64,000 bases of DNA from Isoetes taiwanensis (GCA_021234155.1 JAJEKV010000084.1:558001-622000), one strand, 5' to 3'; counted from the first letter of the stretch, positions 31,345-42,876 are shown. Notes: generated by a model from the sequence alone, not told the origin. Numbers and translations are program-made.

Positions 31345-31650
31345 TTAGGAGCATCGAGACAAGGCATCAGGCTTCCCTTGGAGGGGTCTCAGACGGTACT
31401 TGATCACAAAGTCAATGCGAGATGGTACTTGAGTATGCCACCGGGCCTGGCAACGGTTGAGCACTCGAACAGATGAAAAATATTCTAGATTTTGATGATC
31501 TGTATAGGTTGTGACCTTATAAGAAGATCCCTCTAGGAAACGTCTCCACTCCTTAAAAGAATCAACTATCGCCAACAACTCCTTGTTATAAATGGGATAG
31601 TTGATTTCAGCAGCCTGAAACTTCCGCGAGTGATGGGCGATCAAATGCAA
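31345..31650 (-). pseudogene. Ty3-type RNase H, tandem copy 2
   Basis: The fuller copy: begins MHLIAHHSRKFQAAEINYPIY and continues ELLAIVDSFKEWRRF, TYTDHQNLEYF and GKPDALSR. The first copy lost the first 25 residues to indels. Confidence 0.85.
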
Positions 31651-31696
31651 TTCATGGTCATTCCCCTCCTGTGACAGGATACCACCAAAAGCAAAA

Positions 31697-32115
31697 TTAG
31701 AAGCATCTGCTTCGACAACCTATGGCCGCAAAGGATCTGCATGAGCACGACCTGATCGTGGTGAAAGCATGCTTCAGAGTAACGAAAGCAGATTCAGCTT
31801 CCACACTCCATTCAAATGGCATGTCCTTAACCGTGAGGCATGTCAAAGGAAGGGCAATCTCCGAATAATCCCAAATGAAAGACCGATAAAAATTGGCAAA
31901 TCCAAGAAAACACTGAACATCTCGAATGGATGAAGGTGCCAGAATAGTGCTGACCTTTTTGGGATCCATAGAAACTCCATGTGGAGTGATATAATAGCCA
32001 AGGAACTCCGCATTATCATGTTCGAACTGACACTTCTCAAGTTTGGCATATAACTTCGTGCTCCACGAAGCTTCTAGAAGGACACACGAACATGTCTCTC
32101 ATGTTGACGGGTTGA
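31697..32115 (-). pseudogene. Ty3-type reverse transcriptase C-terminal part, tandem copy 2
   Basis: Same blocks as copy 1: LYAKLEKCQFE region, FLGYYITPHGV, CFLGFANFYRSF and FEWSVEAESAFVTLKHAF. The TAG for Gln is at 32074-32076. Confidence 0.8.
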
Positions 32116-33600
32116 TTCTTTTGCTCCATAGACCGGCTGGTTCATCCGCATGCTTAACTCTGCGTGACCTTAGGGAATTGCGTGACCTGTAAAGGTCTTG
32201 AATGCGATCCTGCCTAGCACAATATATCTGCACAAGGGCCAGCATCAAGCCACCCGATCCTGCAAAGAGGAATTTTGTGACATCACCGACTCCTTCTCTC
32301 TTAGCATCGGGTTTTGTTTATTGCTCTTATTGTTCTTCTTGTTCTTGCTATTTCGGCTGTTTGCCCACTGCTTACCCATAAGCCCCTAGCCATGGCGGCG
32401 CGAAAGCTAAGGATATGGCAAGGAAGGCGACAAAGGCTGCACCACACCCCACCCCCACCCACGGTTTACAGGATGCATCCCGGTCTCACGCAATCAGACC
32501 ACATCCACGGTCCCCCCTTGCTTACAATTCAATCCGGGATGCAATCGGTGCAGTGCAGATTCACGAGAAAATTACATGCGGCTCCTCTAGGCAGGTTAGG
32601 CCGCAGGTTCTAGAAATAATGGAGCACCTAATGAAAGAATACATAGGTCATCTTTGCTTGCTCCCCTTTGCCACCGACCAGTCGACACATCTTACGCTTC
32701 GGATGCCATGATACGGGTGAGGCACTTCGCAGGTACATCCGACCATAGCCATGTCCACGGTGGGTGGATGTGCGGCCCATCTTGAGGCGATGGCGGTGCC
32801 GAGAGCCCCCATCCCGAGTGAATGTTCGGATGCAAGATCTGGCTCGGGGCATGCAGGAACCAGCAAAAGGCGTCCGATAGCACATTGAATGTTCGGTCGG
32901 GGATGCAGCTTCGGGAGCATGCACGAGCACCGGCAAGAGGCGTCCGATAGCACATGGAACCCATGTATGGGCGGTCACGGCGGGATCGTTCCCTCAATTT
33001 GCGTCTAGTAGGTGTCCCGGACATAGCCTCCCCTATTAGGATAAGCGAGGCTGGCCGCACATTTTTCCACGGATATTATCGCATCCATAGTCCGGGGAAC
33101 TTTTACGGCGTCTTGCCGGTAGGTGCTTATCGGCCCGACCGGCCCGCGCCATCTTCTGAAATACGGTTTTAAGTCCCGGGGCCGGCTATATGTGCTCTGA
33201 CATGGAAGTCACCTCAAGGGCACTCCTTTTCGGTCGGGAAGATCTTTCCCGATTCAATTAACTTCGGCGTGATGAGTTATGCAAGGTTCGAGATCAGGCT
33301 TCAAAGAAAATGGGCGATCTATCGGGGAGGTGGCGCACTTATTCTTGATCAGTGGCCTCAGAACCCCTGGGTAGGTTACGTCTAATCGCACCAGGGGATA
33401 TGTCCAGTCACTTCTGCTCGACTCGAGTTTTGCTCTGTTCTTAAGACCTTTGGCATTGTGTTTGTCTTGCTTGTATTCCATTGTCTATAATGTTTCTGTG
33501 ATTCGGGCTTATGCCCCTCCTTCTGTATTAGGTCCCATAACCCGATTGGGTTTTCGCGGACGATAAAATCTTTATCTATCTTATCTATCTTTGAGAGTTT
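32116..33600 (+). mobile_element. Retroposon inserted in the RT gene, copy 2
   Basis: Counterpart of 28550-30045 with the same tail: hairpin GGGCTTATGCCC near 33505, AACCC-GATT-GGGTT near 33538, then CGCGGACGATAAAATC and TATC repeats. Many small differences from copy 1 fall at CAG/CTG or GC-rich sites. Confidence 0.7.
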
Positions 33601-34306
33601 TAGAATAAATAAGATCATCCAAAGAGATGATAACAGAAGTGTCTAAGAACTCCCATAAGACATCATTGGCCATATGCTAGAATACTGTTGGAGCATTGGT
33701 AAGCTCAAATGGCATAACTGTGTACTCAAAGTGCTCATATCGGGGTACGAAAAGCTGTTTTCCACTCATCACCTTCCCAGATTCGGATAAGATTGTAGGT
33801 ACCCCAAAGGTCAATCTTCGTAAAATAATGCGCATCTTGGAGTTGCTTCAATTATGGGATCAGAGGAAGCGGATATCGATTTAAGCACTGTGATTCTATT
33901 GACGTCACGATAATCAACGACCAGACGCAGAGAATTATCCTTAGTTAGGCACTCCAGCAGGGGACTGAGAATGTTGAATGAAACCAATGCCTAGATTCTC
34001 TTCAATGTAATCCCACAAAACCTTCAACTCAGCGGGAGATAGACCATATATCGGACTATATGGTGGCATTGTGTGGGGCTGCAAATAGTCGATCGGACAA
34101 TCATATGGACAATGCTTTGAAAGCTTTCTGGTCTTGACGTTGTCAAAAACATCAGAGAAGTTGTCATATTTATCTGGGAGCATTGGAGCGGACTTCACCT
34201 GTGCAGAGCTAGCCGACGGATGGACCTGGATTGCAAATACTGAATTTGGATCTTGCCTTCCAGATTTAATAAACTTGTGAAGTGAAATCTTTGAGATACA
34301 AAACAT
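33601..34306 (-). pseudogene. Ty3-type reverse transcriptase N-terminal and catalytic part, tandem copy 2
   Basis: Same as 30046-30766, with TAG for Gln at 33677-33679. Here the upstream side is not a duplication junction: it continues into the element's own Pro-Ala linker, protease and gag. Confidence 0.85.
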
Positions 34307-34317
34307 AGGGCATGAGG

Positions 34318-34696
34318 AAGCCTCTACAGAAGCAGGAGTAGGAGCAGGAGCTGGAGCTGGAGTAGGAATTGGAACTGGAGCAGGGGCAGGGGCTGGAGCT
34401 GGAGCAGGAATTGGAACTGGAGCAGGAGCAGGAATTCGAGCAAGAACTGGAGCTGAGACATCATCGAGAGCATGCTCAGAATATGGGGTATAAACTGGAG
34501 CAGAGACAAGAGTCGAATCAGAACATGACGTAGAAACAGGAACAACAAGAACGGAATCAGGAGCCCACGATACTGCATGGATTGAAGTCGATATTGGTAC
34601 AAAGGCCTGAACTACAGATGAACTGGAACTAGAGCTAGAACCAGCAAATTGAAATGATCTAGTATGCTAATCAATCTGTGGGTTATAAAGCTCGAG
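34318..34696 (-). pseudogene. Pro-Ala-rich linker between protease and reverse transcriptase
   Basis: The minus-strand frame reads alternating Pro-Ala, Pro-Val and Pro-Ile for about 40 residues (plus strand GGAGCTGGAGCAGGA repeats, 34318-34445), then a Ser/Thr-rich stretch toward the protease. The second segmental copy starts inside this linker at 50963. Confidence 0.65.
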
Positions 34697-35119
34697 TCAA
34701 AGCAGACACAAGGCTACTGGCGCATGTGGGCTAGCGATAAGATTGAAGGAAATGCTACAAGAAACTCTTTCGAACAAAACATTACATTCTGTAACTGTAC
34801 TCGAGGAGATCTCCCCTCCATCAATTAATTCAACAGAACTAGGATGCTGAACCTTGCTTCTACGGATGGCGTGCTTACTGGCGAATGCACTATCCATAAA
34901 GCATGCACCACAATCAAGTTGCGCCAATGCTTCCAACCTTCCAACCTCTGATTTCAATGATATAGAGATGAAAAATGCCTTGCTGACCTTGTCCGATGGA
35001 ATAAACATGTCAAGAAGTGTGGAAGAAGTGTGAGAGAAGGCGGCTAGCCGACGAGAGACTTCTACTACTTGGACCGGCCCCTGAAGTTTTTCGACTGATT
35101 TGAACGCTTCACAGGGCAT
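34697..35119 (-). pseudogene. Ty3-type aspartic protease region, segmental copy 1
   Basis: The retropepsin active-site region reads ALAQLDCGACFMDSAFASKHAI. The usual D-S/T-G-A is D-C-G-A here, and the block looks about two residues shorter than in relatives. Downstream SSTVTECNVLFERVSCSISFNLI fits the flap and C-terminal part of a retropepsin. The frame joins the zinc knuckle upstream. Confidence 0.7.
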
Positions 35120-35165
35120 CTACAAGCAATATGACCAGCTCCTCTACAGTAGAGGCAAAGATTAG
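35105..35165 (-). pseudogene. Gag nucleocapsid CCHC zinc knuckle
   Basis: The minus strand reads ANLCLYCRGAGHIACRCP, a C-x2-C-x4-H-x4-C knuckle that binds RNA in retroelement Gag. It directly precedes the protease frame. A second copy lies at about 51595-51655. Confidence 0.75.
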
Positions 35166-35312
35166 CCTCTTTCTGATGCTGCTTCTCAGCCGCAGATAAG
35201 AGTCGAAGTGCCCGATCGATCTGCATAAACTCAGGTCCAGACCTGCTGGATTCTACCCCGGGGAAGGCATAGCTACAGACGCTTGTGTGATTGGGAAAAC
35301 CTGACTACGTCT

Positions 35313-35705
35313 CTATTGCCTATGTTCGAAGAGCCAATTATCACATCGAACTGCAAACTGAGGGTCCTCCATAGACAACAACATATCTTTGACATTCTCA
35401 TGTAAACCCCTTCGAAAACAATCTCGAAGTGCAACATCATCCCAGGCTGTATCTACCACAATTTGACGAAATTCTGATGCATGTACTGAAGCTGGACGAG
35501 AGTTTTGCCTTAGATTGCAAAGTTTTGTGACTGTTGTGCGCTGACGATCGGTGTCTCCAAAGCATGCCTCGAGTTCTGCAGTAAAAGCAGCAAAATCTTG
35601 CAACTCTGGGGCTCCTTTCTCCTGTAAAGGAGCAAACCAACTTAGAGCTGGCCCTATGACGAGAGAACTAATCAACCCAACTTGTTCCTTGCCCGGGGGA
35701 TTCAC
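35313..35705 (-). pseudogene. Ty3-type gag core, Tf1/sushi-like, segmental copy 1
   Basis: Reads PALSWFAPLQEKG, FAAFTAELEACFGDTDRQRTT, KLCNLRQNSRPASVHASEFRQ and RDCFRRGLHENVKDMLLSM. The last blocks (ALxDxFRRGLxxxVKDMLL) resemble Tf1/sushi-type Gag, a group I associate with chromoviruses of early land plants and fungi. The N-terminal half is missing or out of frame. The end toward the zinc knuckle is broken at GC-rich spots that differ between the two copies. Confidence 0.8.
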
Positions 35706-36403
35706 CTTTGATCAGCGTATAACCCACGAGAGTTCAACGGAGGGGTGTTTTTTGGACCATTTGCGTACGTGTGCTTAGGGGTTAGGGGTGTTTTTAGGCA
35801 CTAATTTGGAGCAATATCTATACACAAAGGGGTTAAATTGCCTTTTAAAATTGCGTATATAAGGGGAGTTTTTTGCTACCCTCGAACGCAGATGCCATAC
35901 CCCCTTATGTATAAGTGCATCCCGGGGTTCCCTCCTCGACCATGGAATATCAATAAGGGTGGAGCTAGATCACAAGCCCTGATCTGATTCAAAAACCTAC
36001 AAAGCTTGGACCGATTTCTTTGTCCGGACTTTTCTAGCGACCTAATCTTAGGCCCCCGATAGCCTCAATCTAGAGGTAGAAGCGATTCATGTGAAGTAAC
36101 ACGTTCCTTAAAGCTCTTTATAAAACATCAAATATGAGCAAAAAAAATGCTTAGGATCGAGCAAGCAAGAACCGAAGGGGATTACGCTTCAAACCGTCAT
36201 GAACCTATGAGCGAAAATAAGAAAAATACTTCAAAAATATGCAAGAAATACGGAGGAAATATGCCAAGATCGACAAAGAATCTAATACATGAACAAGAAT
36301 CAGAAGTACAATGGCCCAAAGGCAAGCAGGAACATGAGACAAATGCCAAGAAGGCTCAAGACTGGCATTGAACCGGAATGGTTCGACAAGACGGAGGTGC
36401 CTC

Positions 36404-36414
36404 CTTATATATTT
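36404..36414 (-). promoter_or_regulatory. TATA box of the Ty3-type element
   Basis: The minus strand reads AAATATATAAGG. It is about 45 bp downstream of the heat-shock element and about 700 bp upstream of gag. The counterpart is near 52884-52894. Confidence 0.6.
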
Positions 36415-36457
36415 AGGCCAATGGTTAGGATCGCGCCAAGTGTCATGCATGCATGTA

Positions 36458-36486
36458 GGTTCTAGACTATTCTAGAACCTCTTGGA
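36458..36486 (-). promoter_or_regulatory. Six-unit heat-shock element
   Basis: On the minus strand the 5-bp register reads TTCnn AGAnn TTCnn GAAnn GTCnn GAAnn. Four units are perfect and two have one mismatch, the alternating array bound by heat-shock factor trimers. The central part is also a perfect palindrome, AGGTTCTAGA-CTAT-TCTAGAACCT. The copy at 52938-52966 is identical. Confidence 0.65.
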
Positions 36487-36529
36487 AACAACTCCGATAT
36501 GAGAAAGACGTGAGGGAATGTCTTCAACA

Positions 36530-36660
36530 AATATTGGTAGCGCACTTGACAAATGTGTGTGACTTGCAACTAGAAGGTTATGAGTTTAAACCTGTCTTGT
36601 GCAACTACCCTTTTACATCTGTGTGCCATCTTTTGTATATACGAGTATAATGTTCGTATG
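36530..36660 (+). mobile_element. tRNA-like SINE fragment, copy 1
   Basis: TGGTAGCGCACTTGAC (36535-36550) resembles a tRNA A box. GAGTTTAAACCTG (36582-36594) resembles a B box whose TTCGAA has become TTTAAA, as double CpG decay would give. It lies directly upstream of the heat-shock promoter. The 3' end is not clear. Confidence 0.4.
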
Positions 36661-37430
36661 ATACAAATATCCATATGGTCGTCACAGAGAAGGCATTTTT
36701 ATTGAACTTCAGATGCGAAAGGCAATGCCAGTATTTCATGAGCACATACCTATCTATATGATATTTCACGCTGAAACAAATGTACTAAGAAGATATACAG
36801 TGTGATGTAATGCGTTGTTCAGGTCTCTTATTGGAGGCGTATGTGCACATTAGAAAAGACATTGGTCCAGCTTCAGTCATGAGCGCATAGATATCTATGT
36901 TCAATGCCTCTAAAACAAAATGTCAGGCATTAGTTAAGGGCATACTTACTATATTTTGATGGTATGGATATCATATTCTTCAGACTATATCTATACTTGA
37001 TATTACAATGTACAGTTAATATTCTGTCTCCGCACACTTAAGCAGCAAGTCTTTGATGGACTATTATTAGTTGCAATATTACAGTCAATATTTTATGTCC
37101 ACGGATTAATCAGCAATTAATTACGTCAAAATAGGCTGCTACTCTACTGCATCTAATTTAGAGCATCAAGAATGGATATAAATGCGTCAATTCTCAGCTA
37201 AAGGATTACACTTTGCACATGGGACTATGAAATCCTAGAGATGCTTGCATTTAGCAACTACACATTACAAAGGAATGACTGTATTCCATTCCAATTAGGG
37301 AGGAGAACTCAGAAAAGAGAAAATAACTAGTGAAGACGTTGAGAATGCGCTATAGGGTCATTCTCGTCCTTAGACATGCTGTTAACAGCTTCGACAGAGA
37401 ATTATTTGTCGAATGTAAAATTTAGGTATC
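36661..37430. other. No gene recognised
   Basis: AT-rich, no supportable ORF. Duplicated at about 53141-53930. Confidence 0.5.
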
Positions 37431-38078
37431 TCGAATCATGTGGTGTACCTGAATCCATAGTGCATATGGCGATGTCCTACCCAGCTCGCTTTGTGATGCC
37501 CTAGTGACGGATGGCGCCTGCCTGAGCGCCTGCCCGTCTGCCTGCCTGAGCGCCTGGGCGCCTTCAGGGTTGCCTGGGCGCAGTGACGGATGGCGCCTGG
37601 GAGGCGCAGTGATGGATGGCGCCGGTGAGCCTGCGAGAGCGTGCCTGAGCGTATGTGCCTGAGAGCATGCCTGGATCGGTGGAGCATTTCGGTGAGGAGG
37701 CACCTTCACTGGGCGATTTCCCTGAGCGGTTTCTCTGAGCGCTGCCTTCCCTGAGCGTCTGGGCGATTGGCATTGGGGGCGTCTGTTTTCCAGCACACAG
37801 CGGTGAAGAGGTTACGGTTCGGAGGCGTTTGGTGAAGTCTTGTCTGTTGGAGGTATGCTTATTGCTTTTTGCAATAGCATGGATTTTTGGATGTGTAGTC
37901 ATCCTGGCAACAGTTTTTTCCTAGGTGGTTTTTAATCTGGGCCATGGTGATTATGTTTTGTTCTGTGGGCTTCGGCCCTTGTTCTGGTTAGGGACTTCGG
38001 TCCCGTCTTGTACTTGTGGTCCCATAACCCGATTGGGTTCCGTGGACATTAAAAGTTTCTTCCTTCCTTCCTTCCTTC
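37431..38078 (+). mobile_element. GC-rich retroposon with hairpin tail and (TTCC)n, copy 1
   Basis: A GC-rich body (37490-37800, with GAGCGCCTG and GACGGATGGCG repeated) leads to a 3' part with three hairpins: GGGC-TTCG-GCCC-like (37967-37978), GGGAC-TTCG-GTCCC (37991-38004) and AACCC-GATT-GGGTT (38026-38039). CGTGGACATTAAAAG and (TTCC)n follow. The last hairpin and the CGTGGAC-TTAAAA block match the LINE tail at 18.5 kb and the tail at 30 kb. A minus-strand Arg/Pro-rich frame across the GC-rich body is not supported as a gene. Confidence 0.65.
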
Positions 38079-41000
38079 TATTCTGCTTTTTTGGCTCCAC
38101 AAGTTTTTTCATCCATCTATTCTCCTACCAGCTAATCGTCAATTTATTTCTGATTATTTCTTCTCAACGGGTTGGCTTTATGTGATTGCTTTTGAGGTGC
38201 TGCTGTCTTCACTCTGGCTCTTTGGCTTTTCAAAGGTGAGTTTATTTCGATGGATTGGTTTGTTCTTTTTCATTGTGTTTGGTCTGTAGTGACGAACTGG
38301 TTTGATTCGAGTGGTTTTGATTAATTGCTCTGCGGCTAAGCATGTGTGGTCCGAGTTATTTTGATGGATCCTTTACTCCGAGTTCTTCCGATGATAGCCT
38401 CCTCTGTTTGGGTCTCTCCTTTGCCATCTGATCTCTGCGGTCTGCCCGCCCTTGGTGGATCGTTGGCTTCCCTCTTTCCCATGTTTCCAGTTGTCAGTTT
38501 GTTTGGTTCAGGAAGTTCTAGCGTGCATTCCCGCTTCTCATATTTCTGGTTTCCTACCTTGTTTCTCAGCTTCCTGGCTTACTCTCGATCCTACCCAGCT
38601 CGCTTTGATTCCTTTGTTGCTTGATTCTGGGCCTTGTTTGCATGATGGTTTGGTGCTGGGGATGCAGCTTCCTCATCTGGCCGTCTTACCACGAATCAAT
38701 GCCCCTTTCTGTCCGTTTGACAATCTCTTTTCAAACTAATCCGAGGTCTGCAACAGCCGATATTTGAGCTCGTCGGGTGCCTTTATGGGTCAATTTTTTC
38801 CTTTCCTGAGCCTCTTGATATGTAGCATCCACAACTGCATCAGACCTCATATCCGGCCTGCATCCAGCGCCCATGGCCGATCTGCCACCGCTTCCGATGA
38901 CGCAGTTGCTTTCTTGGGCAGGGATACCAGGTGTCAGTTTCCCTTGCCCCTTTCTTTAGGGTTACCGGGTGCATTTTTTCCCTTCTTACATTTGTTATGT
39001 GCTTGTTCTATGAGTTTGATAGGGCTTGTGTTGGTAGAAGTGTTTTTGTGTTTGTCGTGTTCTTGTCATTGTATTTTGCTCTTGCTTTTGTCGAATCTCG
39101 AATCTCGTGTCCTTTTTTTATTATATTTTATGCTTGCTCGTTAATTTCTTTGGGCGTTCCATCTTCTATGTTACAGCTAACACTATGTGAACATATAAGT
39201 TGTTGCATGTGATGCTCTTGCATATACACTTCTATCGGTGCCCCATATTAATCGACATCTCAAGGTTGCTCATCATGGCGGATTACGTGAGGAAATCAAT
39301 GGCGGCGTTGATCACATACATGTGCAAGGGTTACATGGGAACTAGTTAACATATTTCTTAATAAGATGTACATGATCTATTCCGGTAAGACGGCTTGTGA
39401 CCTACTCTGCTGTACAAGTGACATGAGAGTAAGTTTTGCATATAAGGCTTGATATTCATAATGCACCTTGAAGCTTTGTTTTAGTGGTTCTCCTTGTTCA
39501 GTTCTCTTGACGTTGATAGGCTATACTTTTCTTATTCCCTTGAATCGATATTTTAGGCGTATATGCTTCTTACATGCATTTGTTGTCCTCCTAGTTTCTC
39601 TTGATGTTGATAGACTATACTTTTCTTATTCCCTTGAATCGATATTTTAAGCATATATGCTTCTTACAGGCATTTGTTGTCCTCCTAGCAATAATGTTTT
39701 TGTAGCATGTCACATTGCATTGGCATATTATGCATAGGCGTTTCATCCTGTCATGGGGTATTGTATTTCACATTTGATGTCGTACGGATTGAATGGAACT
39801 TTATCGCTTATGGCTCCTTCTAACTCAAGTTGCATGGTTTTTCTTTGTAACGATGTGAGTCGCTCATAATCGATAAACTCAGGTCCCCTTCAACACCAGT
39901 TTGATGTCTCTCGGGCATTGTACTCCCTATCATGCAGACTTGAACATACTTTTTCTGCCGCGTACATTTATCAAGGTTGCACCCTCTGCCTCCGAGAATA
40001 GGGATCATTGTACAGGTGTGTTCAGGTCCACTTTGCCCTTGTTTGTTCAGTTTGTCTTTAATGTTTGGAACCATTCGTTTGCTCATCGGGGTCGTTTGTT
40101 GGTGTCTCTTGGTTATATGTTGCACAGTTACATATGAGTTAGTTGCATCCAGTCTCCCCTTCCTTTGAATGTGTATCTTCGCCATGGCTTTTGGTCCCAT
40201 GGGTCTTATTTCTTCATTTTTGACATTTTCATTTTCGCCTGTGACTATCTCTATGCTCCTTTGACTTGCTGGATCATATTCGAGTACCATATGTGCTTGT
40301 GTAACTATAGCTAAGGTTGGTATGTCTCTTACTCCATGCTTGTTTTGTTCCTCGATGTTGTCCTTGTGCTCACTTTGGCTAGTTTTTATTTTGTGATTCT
40401 TGTTCTTTCTGCTTTTTGAGTTTCAATATTATTCGGTGGTTATAGATTTCAGGCTCATGCCCATGTTTTCGCTTTTAGTGCTAGTCGCTGACGTTGAAGG
40501 GGGGTCCTTGTAATCTCCTCAGGGCTTACGCTTATCTTCATAGGCTTTATGTGCTTTGTCATTTTAGCTCATTTGTTCTATGATTGTGCACATCATTTTT
40601 TCTGTTTATGGTGCTGTTAGTATGTATTTTCTAGAGAGGCGCATGATCCATTCCTATATTCCTCAGTTCTTCCTCATGGATGTCTTTGAGGGCCTTTGTA
40701 CACTCTTTTCTTAGTTTTTTCATGGCTGCCTTAAGGGCCTATAAGACTTTTGCATGCGGCCTTATATTCGTTGTCCATGTTCTCCGTTCCTATATTCACG
40801 TTGCCATTCATTCCAGTTCGACTTGTGTGCCTGAAAGGAGGGTTCATTTTTGGTTCATTCTTTTTATCTCCCTTTTGCTCCTAATTTCATCAAGCTCCTT
40901 TTGAGTTATATTCCCTCCATTGATTCTTTAACCTCTTGAATCGCCTTGGTTCTTTTCTCTATGTACCCAGTTGCTTTCGTTGATCTTTGCATTCTCTCTC

Positions 41001-42044
41001 ACAGTCGGTCGCTTTTGCATATGATCATTTTGCTCTAAAAGTTCCATTTTTTAGTAAGAGCATCCATTTGAGCATTTCATAACTTCAGTTTGTTGCCTCG
41101 GTTATTGCTTCTCGATTCTATGCAATTCGATCTTTGCATTCTCTATACTAGCATCCTTTGCACCTTAGATCTTCAATCTTCAAAACATACTTTTGTTTCG
41201 TTTCTTTTACTCATGTTTCGGTTTGGTATTTGCTCTTTATGTATGTATGTTTGGCAAGGATGAGTTCTGTTTCTCGGTATAATAATATGTCCATAGTTGG
41301 ATGTCGAGTTAATTACTTTGCTTTTCTATCGTTCCACTCTCTCCGACCAGTTTCTATCCTTTTCATTCATTGCAGGCTTGTTAACTTTGGTCTATTTTGT
41401 TTCTTACTGGTAGTATGCTCTCGTTGTTTCGGTGAATCACATTTCATATTCTTTCTGGTTTTTTCTTTGTGATCAGCGTTTTAGATTAATTTATTTGTTG
41501 GGCGGTGTGTTTTGGTCATAGATGTATGCAATCGGTGGTCTTGTCCCCTTCTTGGCTCATCCTTCCTTAGGGGATTGATCGTTCTTCGTATTCAGAATCA
41601 TTCTTCTACTTAGTTGACCATTCTTTTTGGGTTTCACATTTCATGACCCCATTTTGGAGTTGTGGATGCTTTTATGGGTTGTTGGGACCCGGAGTTGTTT
41701 TTTGTACTTAGCGTTACCTTGGGCTAACACTCTGCATATCTTACATGTCGACTCATCTCTTTGGGTTTCACATTTTCATGGCCCCTTTTTGTAGTTGTAG
41801 ATGCTTTATATGGTTGGTTTGAGGATTTGGAGTTGTTTTTTGTATTTGCCTTATGTTGAACTAACACTTTGCATTGCATATATTTTACATGTCGACTTAT
41901 ATTCCACACCCTTGTATTTTCACATGTGGTTCTACTGGTTTACTTTTTCTATGGTTTGTTATATAGTTCTATTTACACATTACCTTAGGTTGTTCCGCTT
42001 TTAATGTTTTGGTTGCAATTGTTTTCATTGCTCCGCTGTGTCAT
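38079..42044. other. Long pyrimidine-rich tract without recognised gene
   Basis: About 4 kb with a strong T/C bias on the plus strand (A/G-rich on the minus). Hydrophobic plus-strand frames here are translations of T-rich sequence. A 157-codon minus frame (40290-39820) has a Lys/Arg/Glu-rich composition like a LINE ORF1 or 5' region, but no motif. An internal direct repeat near 39510-39665 (CTATACTTTTCTTATTCCCT, two copies) is visible. Confidence 0.45.
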
Positions 42045-42141
<97 letters not shown>

Positions 42142-42198
42142 GGATAGATGGATAGATGGATAGATGGATAGATGGATAGATGGATAGATGGATAGATG

Positions 42199-42267
<69 letters not shown>

Positions 42268-42277
42268 GTAGGTAGAT
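42045..42277. repeat. (GATA)n microsatellite with (GATAGATG)n centre, copy 1
   Basis: About 233 bp of GATA repeats with a central block in which every second unit is GATG. The duplicate at 56606-56821 is about 216 bp with the same internal order. Confidence 0.95.
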
Positions 42278-42876
42278 ACATTATTGTTCCTTGTACCCTG
42301 AGGCCCGTGGACTTATGTAGCATGGGCGAGCTCCCATATGTAGCAAAATAACAGGGGGTTTCTTTTGTATTTTTATACTTTTTTCCTTAAGGTTTTTATA
42401 TGATTTGATGAGGTATTCCATGAGACGTACTAATTGGTACATATAGAGTGTGCATACGCCGGCCTTGATTTTAGTGCCAATTTCCAATGGTTCACATATG
42501 AATTCCTGAAGCTCAAGCATGCTTTCGACCAAATGCATTTTAGGGTTCGACCAAAAATGCATTTCGTAACGAATCCGGGAAGGCCAAGGAACTTCAGCGA
42601 CCCAAGAAGGCTTTTCATTTGACTTGTGTAGCGGATCTGGTGAAGAAGCAGAGAAGAAATAGCTGCAGTTTTCATACGGTTTGTTTCTCAGGAAAGCCAA
42701 CTGCCCAGAATCGGCTCCTACAAGCAATTCAGGTATTCCAGAATCGGCTCCTTTCTGTACACTGCCCTTTGTTCTTTCTATAGAAAACTCCAAATTAATT
42801 GTCATCGGATGCTAATTCCCTACTTATGTTTTGTCATCTAGAAATTACTGAAATATTGAAATTGTATATGATCCTT

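Larger units (their letters stand above)
27192..34303. repeat. 3.58-kb tandem duplication of the RT-RNaseH-integrase block
   Basis: 27192-30767 and 30768-34303 are direct copies, each with the same retroposon insertion. The duplication therefore post-dates the insertion. The junction at 30760-30780 shows TTGTTGATC microhomology between the end of RT upstream sequence and integrase. Confidence 0.85.
35706..36529 (-). mobile_element. Probable 5' LTR/leader of the Ty3-type element
   Basis: Lies upstream of gag on the minus strand and holds a compact promoter (heat-shock element, CCAAT-like ATTGG, TATATAA). A possible LTR start TGTTGAAGAC is at 36529. I could not place the LTR 3' end or a primer binding site, so the LTR/leader boundary is open. 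The same block recurs at 52190-53009. Confidence 0.45.

Noticed and set aside
36147-36371. 74-codon Lys/Asn-rich plus-strand ORF
   Set aside because: Lies antisense inside the Ty3 element's promoter/leader region and has no motif.
37436-37902. Arg/Pro/His-rich minus-strand ORFs
   Set aside because: GC-rich retroposon body; the frame differs completely between the two copies because of CAG/CTG-type indels.
42045-42323. ORF of repeated YLSI residues
   Set aside because: A translation of the GATA microsatellite.
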